Shown here piece after piece: positions 42,001-49,230 of a stretch of DNA of 64,000 bases. Made by a program: the position numbers and the translations under genes. Under the pieces are notes generated by a model. It was not told the DNA's origin and did no database searches. It was given only the letters and a program-made list of their open reading frames with translations. Positions within the stretch are counted from its first letter, which is position 1. The number at the start of each line of letters is the position of its first letter. Source of the stretch: Crossiella sp. S99.2 (GTDB lineage Bacteria > Actinomycetota > Actinomycetes > Mycobacteriales > Pseudonocardiaceae); assembly GCF_023094165.1 (NCBI RefSeq), contig NZ_JALMDK010000019.1, positions 124,001-188,000 on the forward strand, given 5' to 3'.

Positions 42001-44681
42001 CGGAGAAGGACGCGCTGCACGAGCAGAAGGTGTTCAGCCAGGCCGAGATCCCGGGCTGCACCGCGGCGCCCGCCGAGGTCACCACCCCGGACCCGGTGGC
42101 CCGCTGCCTGGTGACCATCGGCGGCCAGCGCCGGAGCGCCCTGGGCGAGCGGATCGAGTACTACGCCACCGACCTGGTGGCCAACCCGGCCGCGCAGGAC
42201 CCGCAGACCATCACCGCGCTGATGCGCTCGCTGCGGATCCAGACCAAGGCCACCCACCCGAACTACGTGCTGGACCCGCCCGGCGAGCCCAACCCGGTGC
42301 CGCCGGCCGAGATCGGCAAGACCTTCGGCGGACTCGGCGGCAGCTCGCGGGCCACCCTGGGCGGCAAGCACTTCATGGTGTGGCAGGGCAAACAGGACGA
42401 GGTGCTGGTGGCCACCAGTGCCGACGGCAAGGCATGGTGGCCGCCGGTCACCGTCGCCGGTCCGCACACCGCGGGCGAGGTCCCGGCCATCACCGCCTTC
42501 CGGGACAAGCTGGTCGCGGTCTGGCAGAGCGGGCCGTTCTCCTGGAAGGACGGCAACAACGAGCGCACCATCGCCGTGTCCACCAGCGCCGACGGCAAGA
42601 CCTGGACCGAACCGGTCCGGCTGGCGCCCATTCCGCTGGCCACCGGCGGGATCGGCCTGACCGTGCACAACGACCAGCTGCACCTGCTGTTCAAGGGCGC
42701 GGACCAGGGCAAGTACCTCACCGTCAGCCACGACGGCAAGAACTGGAAGCGGCCGCAGCAGGTGGTCAACAACGGCGCCACCGCCGCCGCGCCGGGCCTG
42801 GCCTCGCTCAACAACGGCACCCTGGCCCAGCTGTGGCGGGGCTGGGAGGGCGATGAGGCCCTCTACACCGCGTTCAGCAACGACGGCGTGACCTGGGCCA
42901 ACCAGAAGGTGCTGGACGCCAGTGCCGCCAGGTCACCGGCCGCGCCGAGCCTGACCTCGCACAACAACAAGGTGTTCGCGATCTGGCGCAACGCGGCCGG
43001 CGACGGCCTGTCCGTCAGCGACACCGGCGACGGCGCGAACTGGGTCGCACCCCGGGCCCTGCACGCCCAGGCGCACGCCCTCGGCACGCCCTCGCTGGGC
43101 GTGGTGGGCGGCAAGCTCGCCGCGATCTGGCGGGATGCCGTGGACACCAACCGGGTCAGCGTGTCCACCAGTGCCGACGGCATCACCTGGTCGGCGCCCG
43201 AGGCGATCAGCAAGCTGACCGCCGAGGCCCGGCACCAGCACAACGAGGCACTGCTCACCGAGGCCACCCGGCTGTGGAACCGGGGTGAACGCGAGCAGGC
43301 CGTGGTCAAGGCCAAGGAAGCCCTCCAGTTCACCCGCGAACTGGTCCGGGAGAGCCCCGGCTACGCGGCCACGCTGGCGCAGTGGATCCGCACCCCGGTC
43401 AGTGGCTACCTGGCCGAGACCGGCAGGCACGATGAGGCGATCACGTTGCTGGACGAGGCGATCGCGCTCTACCGCAGGCTCAGCGGGTACGAACCGCAGA
43501 AGTTCGAGCACAAGCTGAGCGAGGCGGACACCCTGGTGTGGCAGGGCACCCGGATCTGGAACAAGGGGGAGAAGGAGAAGGGCCGGGACCGCGCACTGGC
43601 CGGTATCGACCTGGCGCGTCCCCTGGTGGCCAAGGGACCCGGCTTCGGCTCGGCGTTCGCGCAGTGGATCCGCACCCCGGTGAGCGGCTACCTGGCCGAG
43701 ACCGGCAAGCACGACCAGGCGATCGCCTTGCTGGGTGAGGCGGTCACCACCTACCGCAAGAACGCCCAGCTGGAACCGCAGAAGCTGGAACACAAGTTCA
43801 ACGAGGCGGACACCCTGGTGTGGCAGGGCACCCGGATCTGGAACAAGGGTGAGAAGGACAAGGGCCGGGACAAGGCCCTGGAAGGCATTGCGGTGGCCCG
43901 TGCCCTGGCGCCCAAGGCAGCCGGCTTCGCCGCCGGGTTCGCCCAGTGGATCCGCACGCCGGTCAGTGGCTACCTGGCCGAGACCGGCAAGCACGATGAG
44001 GCGATCGGATTGCTGGGTGAGGCGATCAGCACCTACCGGCAGCTGAGTCAGCAGGAGCCGCAGAAGTTCGAGTACAAGCTCAACGAGGCGGATGCCCTGG
44101 TGTGGCAGGGATATCGGATGTTCTACAAGGGAGACAAGGACAAGGGCCGGGACAAGACCCTGGAGGGCGTCAACCTGGCCCGCACCCTGGTGGCCAAGGG
44201 ACCCGGCTACGCCGCCGCGTTCGCGCAGTGGATCCGCATGCCCGCCAGCGGTTTCCTGGCCGAGACCGGGAAACACGACCAGGCGATCGCCTTGCTGGGT
44301 GAGGCCGTCAGCACCTACCGGCAGCTGGCCCAGCAGGAACCGCAGCAGTCCGACCACAAGTTGCACGAGGCCGATGCCCTGGTGTGGCAGGGCATCCGCA
44401 CCTGGAACAAGGGCGACAAGGCCGGCGGCCTGACCAAGGTCCAGGAAGGACACGCCGCGGTCCGGACGGTGGCGTTGAAGGGACCCTCCTACGCCGACCA
44501 CCTCGCGACCTGGCTGCTCAACCCGGGCACCGACTACGCGGTTGGGAACGGGAAGAAACCCGAGGCGGTGACCATGGCCAAGGAGGCGGTGGAGATCTAC
44601 ACCCGGCTCACCGCGGCCGATGCCAAGTACCAGGCCAAACTCGACGCGGCCAAGCAGAAGCTGACCGCACTCCAGGGCTGA
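39006..44681 (+). CDS. Giant secreted protein: pore-former-like helices, Asp-box propeller, TPR-like repeats
   Basis: The 1891-residue protein has a signal peptide cleaved near residue 32. Residues about 33-520 are helical, with a central hydrophobic hairpin (about 342-394, VAALGTAIAAGAAIGSI then VIGAAVGLITTLVGLL) flanked by long amphipathic helices (ESFKQLKDFLIAFQTQV; QLTQQIKDLHSALLTIA), the layout of alpha-pore-forming toxins. A Cys-containing region of unknown fold follows (about 700-1090). Six propeller blades with SxDGxxW Asp-box motifs span about 1105-1397 (SADGKTW, SHDGKNW, SNDGVTW, SADGITW). Five 94-residue TPR-like repeats end the chain. ATG 39006 follows GAGGAAC. A lectin gene follows after 14 bp. 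Function is inferred, not matched to a named family. Confidence 0.8.
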   Translation: MNLTGFASRLVTPVVATAVLASGLAAPNAAAAEPGITPEQLASALFSAAVQLKDNGRTHDRNLLLSAELLDWRAKNPAATADVLNRHAADVERVVGLAVAPATERDLVPDTLGRGVEALYAVPEVDKGGKQLKTLLGVLTKRDLKSANSPEELRGVLQQFTVSSIEIAPTIWTALREAAGRDATLNSTWKTRLGKATVAETAAVDPVAPLDTLKQLPQVKKVIDVDAIQAGFQQGFKQGMEALNKQIKPLIKVLGDPNSPNTPLGQAMQWVKDHVDQNTGEIKKPSEQELKDFEEQAKKFDTYLDYVKGGLTAFATVAKVLSPRYAADLVKFADTLYKIGKHVLPMINAVAALGTAIAAGAAIGSIVPAIGTVIGAAVGLITTLVGLLGSGGGGPSPELQAIQGMHTEMRESFKQLKDFLIAFQTQVNSRFDRIDATLNLMYGDMLMKFDQVLIAIAQSNFQLTQQIKDLHSALLTIATNFQGDIQAILAGMQADAATPFRNAIRKYVDYAARENRPIPSYDQGNDTYKFGAEAYSDAGDDLARSAVFMREPQDVPPAGILATNNPTALVNYLTKWAEENFGPQYGHNKPAAGTPNATLLAAAMRAYAVLMDQNPALAAQEPLVDPDGDGKFGVARVDDLLKAGGDVVGAARRFNQPRFKPTTGPWVATNSLLGGLQEENALRMIALANSLKKYESDSTVQEPTRPFNLWGDRNQKVEGFMKRDDVEVQHCYTPTGETGLAAMPDLIKSDKLPAPVQLLKQLHPNTVNLRTCWASVSAMDHSYGRYDLEGPTRIPCKWSPDPPVGCTKSVTQGSTKLVRINVEFQVRGVIPGQTNETALARMSGVGTVERCRYPGVQPHDDEPYDGSCTMNPVDFFPRVKNAPKYEPHGAMAEDDTYLSYPRISKTLAERRARYYALVADDLKDAEPKLPEAKAIDTNLRLLRAYLELGFPTALQSDERLRALLYGDRAVPSSLNARKIRNETSPLAALFSKAAQNQLAEKDALHEQKVFSQAEIPGCTAAPAEVTTPDPVARCLVTIGGQRRSALGERIEYYATDLVANPAAQDPQTITALMRSLRIQTKATHPNYVLDPPGEPNPVPPAEIGKTFGGLGGSSRATLGGKHFMVWQGKQDEVLVATSADGKAWWPPVTVAGPHTAGEVPAITAFRDKLVAVWQSGPFSWKDGNNERTIAVSTSADGKTWTEPVRLAPIPLATGGIGLTVHNDQLHLLFKGADQGKYLTVSHDGKNWKRPQQVVNNGATAAAPGLASLNNGTLAQLWRGWEGDEALYTAFSNDGVTWANQKVLDASAARSPAAPSLTSHNNKVFAIWRNAAGDGLSVSDTGDGANWVAPRALHAQAHALGTPSLGVVGGKLAAIWRDAVDTNRVSVSTSADGITWSAPEAISKLTAEARHQHNEALLTEATRLWNRGEREQAVVKAKEALQFTRELVRESPGYAATLAQWIRTPVSGYLAETGRHDEAITLLDEAIALYRRLSGYEPQKFEHKLSEADTLVWQGTRIWNKGEKEKGRDRALAGIDLARPLVAKGPGFGSAFAQWIRTPVSGYLAETGKHDQAIALLGEAVTTYRKNAQLEPQKLEHKFNEADTLVWQGTRIWNKGEKDKGRDKALEGIAVARALAPKAAGFAAGFAQWIRTPVSGYLAETGKHDEAIGLLGEAISTYRQLSQQEPQKFEYKLNEADALVWQGYRMFYKGDKDKGRDKTLEGVNLARTLVAKGPGYAAAFAQWIRMPASGFLAETGKHDQAIALLGEAVSTYRQLAQQEPQQSDHKLHEADALVWQGIRTWNKGDKAGGLTKVQEGHAAVRTVALKGPSYADHLATWLLNPGTDYAVGNGKKPEAVTMAKEAVEIYTRLTAADAKYQAKLDAAKQKLTALQG
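43239..44648 (+). repeat. Five tandem 282-bp in-frame repeats (94 residues each)
   Basis: Exact 282-bp periodicity is seen from the anchor CAGTGGATCCGCAC at 43380, 43662, 43944 and 44226, with a degenerate fifth at 44508. Each unit encodes two helix hairpins (WNKGEKEKGRDRAL type and YLAETGKHDQAIALLGEA type). Units 2-4 are the most alike at DNA level, implying recent duplication or gene conversion; units 1 and 5 are diverged ends. Confidence 0.9.
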
Positions 44682-44695
44682 GGGGCAAGGAAACC

Positions 44696-45214
44696 ATGAT
44701 GAGACAACGCATGTTGGCGCTGGTCCTGGCCACGGCCGGACTGCTGCTCAGCACCGGAGCCGCCCCGGCCGGCGCCGCCGAGGACTACCTCACCAGCCCG
44801 ACCTCGGGCAGCGGCTGCCTCGCCCCGCTGTGGGGCAGCCGGGAACCCGGCGCCTACATCGGCTACGAGCGGTGCGACAACACGAAGACGCAGGCCTGGC
44901 GCCGGGCCGACAAGGGCGGCGGCTGGTACACCTACCAGTCGCTGATCTCGGACCTGTGCCTGACCGTGCTCAATGCCAGCAACGGTGCGGACGTCGTGCA
45001 GCAGCCCTGCGCGGACACCCCGAGCCAGCGCTGGAAGTTCGTCCAGCGGGACCCGATCGCGGTGTCCGTGGAGGTCCGGACCCAGGTGTCGGACCTGTGC
45101 CTGACCGCGGGCCAGGTGCAGCACACCACGCCGTCCGATGTGGTGGTGCGGACCTGCTTCAACATCGACTGGCAGAAGTGGGCCCCGACCCGCTGGGAGC
45201 CCCCGGCTTCCTGA
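44696..45214 (+). CDS. Secreted ricin-type beta-trefoil lectin
   Basis: The 172-residue protein has a signal peptide (to about residue 28) and one R-type beta-trefoil. The three subdomains are each marked by a QxW motif (QAW 66-68, QRW 111-113, QKW 160-162) and a Cys pair (41/60, 88/105, 135/154). It has no catalytic domain, so it is a stand-alone carbohydrate-binding protein. It starts 14 bp after the giant secreted protein with an AAGGA ribosome-binding site, so the two are cotranscribed. It may deliver or anchor that protein on glycans. ATG 44696 and 44699 are adjacent options. Confidence 0.9.
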   Translation: MMRQRMLALVLATAGLLLSTGAAPAGAAEDYLTSPTSGSGCLAPLWGSREPGAYIGYERCDNTKTQAWRRADKGGGWYTYQSLISDLCLTVLNASNGADVVQQPCADTPSQRWKFVQRDPIAVSVEVRTQVSDLCLTAGQVQHTTPSDVVVRTCFNIDWQKWAPTRWEPPAS

Positions 45215-45220
45215 CGCGCT

Positions 45221-45267
45221 ACCAACCGGTCGGTCGGCGGTCCCGCACCGCCGACCGACCGGTTGGT
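45221..45267. terminator. Long perfect hairpin between convergent genes
   Basis: A 20-bp perfect stem (45221-45240 with 45248-45267) and a 7-base loop start 6 bp after the lectin stop and end at the base before the convergent MDMPI-type stop. It has no T-run. The arm begins ACCAACCGGTCGGT, the same 14-mer seen elsewhere in the window. Confidence 0.8.
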
Positions 45268-45915
45268 TCAGCCACGGCGCGCGAGCAGCACCGGCGCGCC
45301 GGGTCCGGTCAGCTCCGCCGCCGGGACCAGGCGCCCGGCCGTCGCCATCAGCAACGCCTCGCCCTTCCCACGCACCTCGGCGCCGGAACCCACGGACCAG
45401 TGCACGTCCTCGGCCACCAGCCGCAGCCCGCGGGACCGCCACCACGCGCCGATCGGCGGTGCCAGCCGGGACAACCGCAGGGCCCGGAGCAGTCGATCGG
45501 CCGGGATCTCCCGCGGCAGCCCCAGGGCCCGCCGGATGTCCTGATGGTGGATGAGCCCGTCCAGCAGGGCGACCATGCCGCCGAAGCTCGCGGTCAGACC
45601 GCGTGGCTGGACGTGCCGTTCGAACGCGTCGAGCAGCTCCGCGGGGGACAGGGCGCGGTAGTCGGTCAGGCGGAGCGCGTTGCTGCGGTCCAGGCTGAAC
45701 CGGCCGCGGGCGAACTGGGCCGCGACCCCGCCAAGGGTCAGCTCGTCGTAGCTGATGACGTGCGCGACGACCTCCCGCACCCGCCAGTCACCGCACAGCG
45801 TGGGCGCTTCCCACTGCTCGGCGGGCAGCGTGCGCAGGAAGTCCAGGAAGTCCGCGCGTTCGGCGCGGGCCATGCCGAGGGTGCTGGCCGGATCAGTCGA
45901 TGGCTTGGCAGGCAA
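45268..45915 (-). CDS. Mycothiol-dependent maleylpyruvate isomerase-family (MDMPI/DinB-like) protein
   Basis: The 215-residue protein has a four-helix DinB-like N-terminal domain (ERADFLDFLRTLPAEQWEAPTLCGDWRVREVVAHVI), in which TLCGDW and the following His are the MDMPI signature. LLDGLIHHQDIRRALG carries the remaining metal-ligand histidines. The C-terminal part resembles the MDMPI sterol-carrier-like domain. Members use mycothiol as cofactor or thiol carrier; substrates are mostly unknown. The TTG at 45915 is chosen for the GGGAGGA ribosome-binding site seven bases upstream; ATG 45873 is the alternative. It converges on the lectin gene. Confidence 0.82.
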   Translation of the reverse strand: MPAKPSTDPASTLGMARAERADFLDFLRTLPAEQWEAPTLCGDWRVREVVAHVISYDELTLGGVAAQFARGRFSLDRSNALRLTDYRALSPAELLDAFERHVQPRGLTASFGGMVALLDGLIHHQDIRRALGLPREIPADRLLRALRLSRLAPPIGAWWRSRGLRLVAEDVHWSVGSGAEVRGKGEALLMATAGRLVPAAELTGPGAPVLLARRG

Positions 45916-45989
45916 CGGAAAGTCCTCCCGACATCCCAGCAGGTCACCAGAAGCGAAGCCGCCTGCCCGTTCCGGTCCGCCTCCGCCGT

Positions 45990-46050
45990 CGAGTTGGCCC
46001 AAGTGGTACGCCCAGTTGAGCCAACTATGCGTACGACTTGGGCCAACTCG
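45990..46050. repeat. Palindromic repeat element, copy D
   Basis: Inverted arms of 22 bp (45990-46011 and 46029-46050) match at 21 of 22 positions, with core GAGTTGGCCCAAGTGGTACG. The 17-bp loop holds another degenerate GTTGAGCCAAC core. It lies between divergent genes, so it is not simply a terminator. Confidence 0.85.
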
Positions 46051-46171
46051 GCGTTGGGTGGGTACGGACAGCGCCTCTGGCTTGTGGTTCAGGCAGTCAA
46101 CCTAAACCTGCCGCGCGAACCTGGCCAGCGGGCCTGTGTGAAGTTCTTCTTCCGTGCGCCGGGGCGGAAGT

Positions 46172-46196
46172 TGACGCCGTCAGGTTGACGGTGTCA
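46172..46196. promoter_or_regulatory. Operator of the TetR/SDR operon
   Basis: Inverted repeat TGACGCCGTCA-GGT-TGACGGTGTCA (10 of 11 pairs) ends 10 bp before the tetR GTG. Position and symmetry fit an autoregulatory TetR operator that also controls the cotranscribed SDR gene. Confidence 0.7.
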
Positions 46197-46206
46197 TTGT
46201 GGTCTG

Positions 46207-46887
46207 GTGTCGAGCCGGAGAGTGCGGGCCAACCCGGGTGAGGGCGGTCGGCTGCGGGAGGAAGTCCTCCTTGCCGCCGAGCGGATGCTGGTCGAGGCCG
46301 GCACCGAGGAGGTGCTCACCCTGCGCGCGGTGGCCGAGCGGGTCGGCGTCACCACGCCCTCGGTGTACCGGCACTTCGCCAGCAAGGACGAGCTGGTCGA
46401 GGCGGTCTGCCTGCGTGCGTGGGACGGCCTGGGCAGCCGCATCCGCGAGGCCTGCGCCCGGCTGACCGACCCGTTCATCGCACTGGGCCAGTGCGGCCGC
46501 GCCTACATCCGGTTCGCCCTGGACCACCCGGTGCAGTACCGGGTGCTGATGCTGCGCCGCACCGAGACCTCGCCCGCGGCCGAGGCATGCTTCGGCTACA
46601 TGGTCGACGCGGTCACCGCCTGCGTGGCCACCGGTGTGCTGCACGGCGAACCACGCAGGCTCGCGCTGAGCCTGTGGTCGGCCATGCACGGCTGCGCCTC
46701 GCTGCTGATCAACCAGCCCTCGCTGCCCTGGCCCGGGGACCTGGACGAGTTCGTCAACGAGGTGGTCCGGATGGCCGGGTTCGGGGCCGCGGTGAGCACC
46801 CGGCTCGCCCGCGGGCGGGTGCCGCGCAGCGCGGAGGTCACGGCGGGCGCGGACACGATGGTCAACCGGATGGAGGGGAAGAAATGA
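46207..46887 (+). CDS. TetR-family repressor
   Basis: The 226-residue protein has an N-terminal HTH (LLAAERMLVEAGTEEVLTLRAVAERVGVTTPSVYRHFASKDELVEAV, about residues 20-66) and a helical C-terminal domain of the WHG-type (RAYIRFALDHPVQYRVLM; MHGCASLLI). GTG 46207 has no strong ribosome-binding site. The stop overlaps the SDR start (ATGA), and a palindrome lies just upstream, so it probably represses its own operon and responds to a substrate or product of the SDR. Confidence 0.88.
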   Translation: MSSRRVRANPGEGGRLREEVLLAAERMLVEAGTEEVLTLRAVAERVGVTTPSVYRHFASKDELVEAVCLRAWDGLGSRIREACARLTDPFIALGQCGRAYIRFALDHPVQYRVLMLRRTETSPAAEACFGYMVDAVTACVATGVLHGEPRRLALSLWSAMHGCASLLINQPSLPWPGDLDEFVNEVVRMAGFGAAVSTRLARGRVPRSAEVTAGADTMVNRMEGKK

Positions 46888-47669
46888 GTCTTGCCGGGCG
46901 GATCGCGTTGGTGACCGGGGGATCCCGGGGGATCGGCGCGGAAACAGCGCGGTTGCTGGCGGCCGAGGGCGCCACGGTGTTCGTGAACTACCGGGAGAAG
47001 GCCCGGCGCGCCGACCGAGTGGTAGGTGAGATCGAGCGCGCGGGCGGCACGGCCGCTGCGGTGCGCGCGGACCTCACCGACCCGGCCGCGGTGGACGCGA
47101 TGATCGAGCAGATCCGGGACCGGGCCGGGCGGCTGGATCTGTTGGTGCTCAACGCTTCCGGCGGCCTGGAACGCGATCGTGCCGCCGACTACGCGCTCCG
47201 GCTGAACCGCGATGCCCAGGTGTCCCTGGTCGAGGCCGCGCTGCCGCTGCTACCGCCGTCGGGCCGGATCGTCTTCGTCACCAGCCATGAGGCGCACTTC
47301 CACGAAAGCCGCCTCAGCTATGACGTGTACGAGCCGGTGGCCGCGAGCAAACGCGCGGGCGAGGACGCACTGCGTGCGCGCATCCCCGCCCTGACCGCCC
47401 GCGAGATCAGCCTGGTGGTCGTCTCCGGCGACATGATCGAGGGCACCATCACCCCCACCCTGCTGGAACGCGCCAACCCGGGCGCCATCGAGGCCCGCCG
47501 CGCCGAGGCCGGTGCGCTGCCCACGATCGCCGAGTTCGCCGGCGAGGTGGTGGCCGCGGCGTCGGCGGCGGTGCCGAGCGGGCACACGGTGTACGTCGGC
47601 GGCGCGGACTACCTGGCTGGGGTTACAGGTGTTTCCTCAGCTGCCGGAGGTGCGGACCGGCGGCGGTGA
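46884..47669 (+). CDS. Short-chain dehydrogenase-like protein lacking the catalytic tyrosine
   Basis: The 261-residue Rossmann protein has the NAD(P) motif TGGSRGIG (11-18), ADLTD, LVLNASGG and the active-site Ser134 (FVTSHEAHF). The usual YxxxK reads VAASK, so Val152 replaces Tyr and Lys156 remains; a Tyr lies three residues earlier (YEPVAASK). Either the nearby Tyr serves or chemistry is changed. C-terminal SGHTVYVGGADYL fits the fold. It is translationally coupled to the TetR gene. The substrate is unknown. Confidence 0.82.
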   Translation: MSLAGRIALVTGGSRGIGAETARLLAAEGATVFVNYREKARRADRVVGEIERAGGTAAAVRADLTDPAAVDAMIEQIRDRAGRLDLLVLNASGGLERDRAADYALRLNRDAQVSLVEAALPLLPPSGRIVFVTSHEAHFHESRLSYDVYEPVAASKRAGEDALRARIPALTAREISLVVVSGDMIEGTITPTLLERANPGAIEARRAEAGALPTIAEFAGEVVAAASAAVPSGHTVYVGGADYLAGVTGVSSAAGGADRRR

Positions 47670-47676
47670 CCCGCGG

Positions 47677-48633
47677 TCAGAAGGTGGCGATCGGGTTGAC
47701 CGGACTGCCGGAGGTGCCGGCGAAGCGGACCGGCGCGACCGCGAGCTGGAAGTCCCACTGGCCCAGTTCGGCAGCCGTGCTCGCGCACTCCTCCAGATCG
47801 CAGTTGTCCAGCAGCCACAGACCCATCGCGACCAGGCCCACGGCGTGCACCGGCATCAACACGTCCGGGTACCCCGACGGCTGCACATCCTGGGGAGTGT
47901 CCGCGCCGATCAACGCGACTTCCCGTTCGCGCAGCCACGGCAGGCAGGACACGTGCCAGCCGGCCTGGGTGATACCGCCGGCCGCACCGGCCTCGTGCCG
48001 GGCGCGGCCATAGCCGGTCCGCAGCAGCACCGCGTCGCCGGACCGGACCCGCACACCCTGGCGACGCTCGGCCTCCTCCAGATCCTCGGGAAACACGCCC
48101 TGCCCCGGTTCCAGCCACGGCACCTCGCGGACCGCCGCGACGTCCAGCAGGACACCGCGCGTGACGATCCCGTTCGCCGCCGCCGTGACAGCCGCCCACG
48201 CTGAACCCGTTGTGGCGTCGACCATCGAGTGCGAGCGGCCGTTGTACATCTTGCCGTCCCAGAAGATGTGGCACGGCGAGTCGACGTGGGTGATGGTGTT
48301 GCCGTGGAACATGATGCCGAGCCGCTCGTTGGAGAAGCCCCAGTGCCGGTCATTGCGGAACCCGGGCACCGGCATGTCCTCGGCGCCCGGCATGTCGGCC
48401 GCGCACGGGCAGCTCGTCGTCGACCGCTCCATCTCCGCCGGTACCGCGATCTCCCACGCGCACGACACGCTCCGGCCGTGGCGCACGGCCCGCGCCGCCG
48501 CCAGCCGGACCTCGTCGGTGATGTGGTTCAACGTGCCGCGCTCGTCGTCCTCGCCCCACCGACCCCAGTTCGACAGCGTGTCGAAGTACCCGAGCACCTC
48601 GTCCTGGGTGGGCATCGGTCGCTCTGCCGTCAT
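47677..48633 (-). CDS. Cyclase-family hydrolase (kynurenine formamidase-like fold)
   Basis: The 318-residue protein carries the cyclase superfamily metal-binding motif as HGNTITHVDSPCH (usual HxGTHxDxPxH), plus SGDAVLLRTGYGR and the C-terminal LMPVHAVGLVAMGLWLLDNCDLEECA. This is the same order as in bacterial 'cyclase family' proteins related to formamidases. It likely hydrolyses an amide or lactone with a divalent metal. ATG 48633 gives the family-typical N-terminus (PTQDEVLGYFDTLSNWGRWG). It converges on the SDR gene with 7 bp between stops. Confidence 0.85.
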   Translation of the reverse strand: MTAERPMPTQDEVLGYFDTLSNWGRWGEDDERGTLNHITDEVRLAAARAVRHGRSVSCAWEIAVPAEMERSTTSCPCAADMPGAEDMPVPGFRNDRHWGFSNERLGIMFHGNTITHVDSPCHIFWDGKMYNGRSHSMVDATTGSAWAAVTAAANGIVTRGVLLDVAAVREVPWLEPGQGVFPEDLEEAERRQGVRVRSGDAVLLRTGYGRARHEAGAAGGITQAGWHVSCLPWLREREVALIGADTPQDVQPSGYPDVLMPVHAVGLVAMGLWLLDNCDLEECASTAAELGQWDFQLAVAPVRFAGTSGSPVNPIATF

Positions 48634-48717
48634 GCCGGCATCGACTCCTCTGGTCAGGGGGTTCGAGGCACAAAAGTTCGCTGAAGGGTACGGCACAGCT
48701 GTAGTGCTGGTGGTGCG

Positions 48718-49230
48718 TTACGCAGACACACCGATCCGCTTCCACCGCGCCCGGAAGTTGGCCAGCGCCCGGACCAACCGTTCGGTAGGGGAGCCGACCG
48801 GGGGCAGCACGCCGAGCTGGCGGGCGATGGTGGCCTGGTCGCTGTAGGCCGCCACGGCCACGATGCGGCCCGCGCGCACGCGCACCAGGTCCACGCCCTC
48901 GGCCCGGATCCGGGCGCCGTTGGGCCGCAGGCCCTGGAACCGGCCGGGGCCGAGGAAGGTCGCGGTCAACCGCCAGCGGCAGGTGGCCAGTTCGCCCTCG
49001 GCGGTGATCTCCTCGACGCGGTAGTCCCACTCGGGGAAAGCGCCGTACAGCTCGCGGAAGTAGGCCGCGATGCCCGCCGGGCCGGTCGGGCCCACCGCGC
49101 CGTGGATGTGGCCGACACCATCCGGCGCGTAGTGCTTGAGCTGGGCGTCGACCACCCTGGCCGCGATGTCGGCGAAGTAGGCCGCGGCCACCGCGGCGGT
49201 GGCGGCGGTCTGCTGGTCCCGTTGCGTCAT
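48718..49230 (-). CDS. SnoaL-like / ester-cyclase NTF2-fold protein
   Basis: The 170-residue protein has an NTF2-like fold: helix AAVAAAYFADIAARVVDAQLKHYAPDGVGHIHG, then GIAAYFRELYGAFPEWDYRVEEITAEGELATCRWRLTATF, and VDLVRVRAGRIVAVAAYSDQATIARQLG. SnoaL-like proteins include polyketide cyclases but also many unrelated enzymes. It is the nearest gene to the PKS control region and divergent from the PKS, so it could belong to the cluster; this is unproven. ATG 49230 is the first start consistent with the fold. Confidence 0.8.
   Translation of the reverse strand: MTQRDQQTAATAAVAAAYFADIAARVVDAQLKHYAPDGVGHIHGAVGPTGPAGIAAYFRELYGAFPEWDYRVEEITAEGELATCRWRLTATFLGPGRFQGLRPNGARIRAEGVDLVRVRAGRIVAVAAYSDQATIARQLGVLPPVGSPTERLVRALANFRARWKRIGVSA

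Noticed and set aside
40200..42731. 843-codon minus-strand open frame opposite the giant secreted protein
   Set aside because: No domain pattern, and the plus strand encodes the Cys-containing region and Asp-box propeller; a shadow frame.
43239..44648. Assembly artefact from collapsed or duplicated reads
   Set aside because: The five units differ at many positions, keep frame exactly and have diverged ends, as expected for a real protein repeat.
5249..46050. Insertion sequence remnants to explain the repeats
   Set aside because: No transposase fragment or target-site duplication is visible around any copy.
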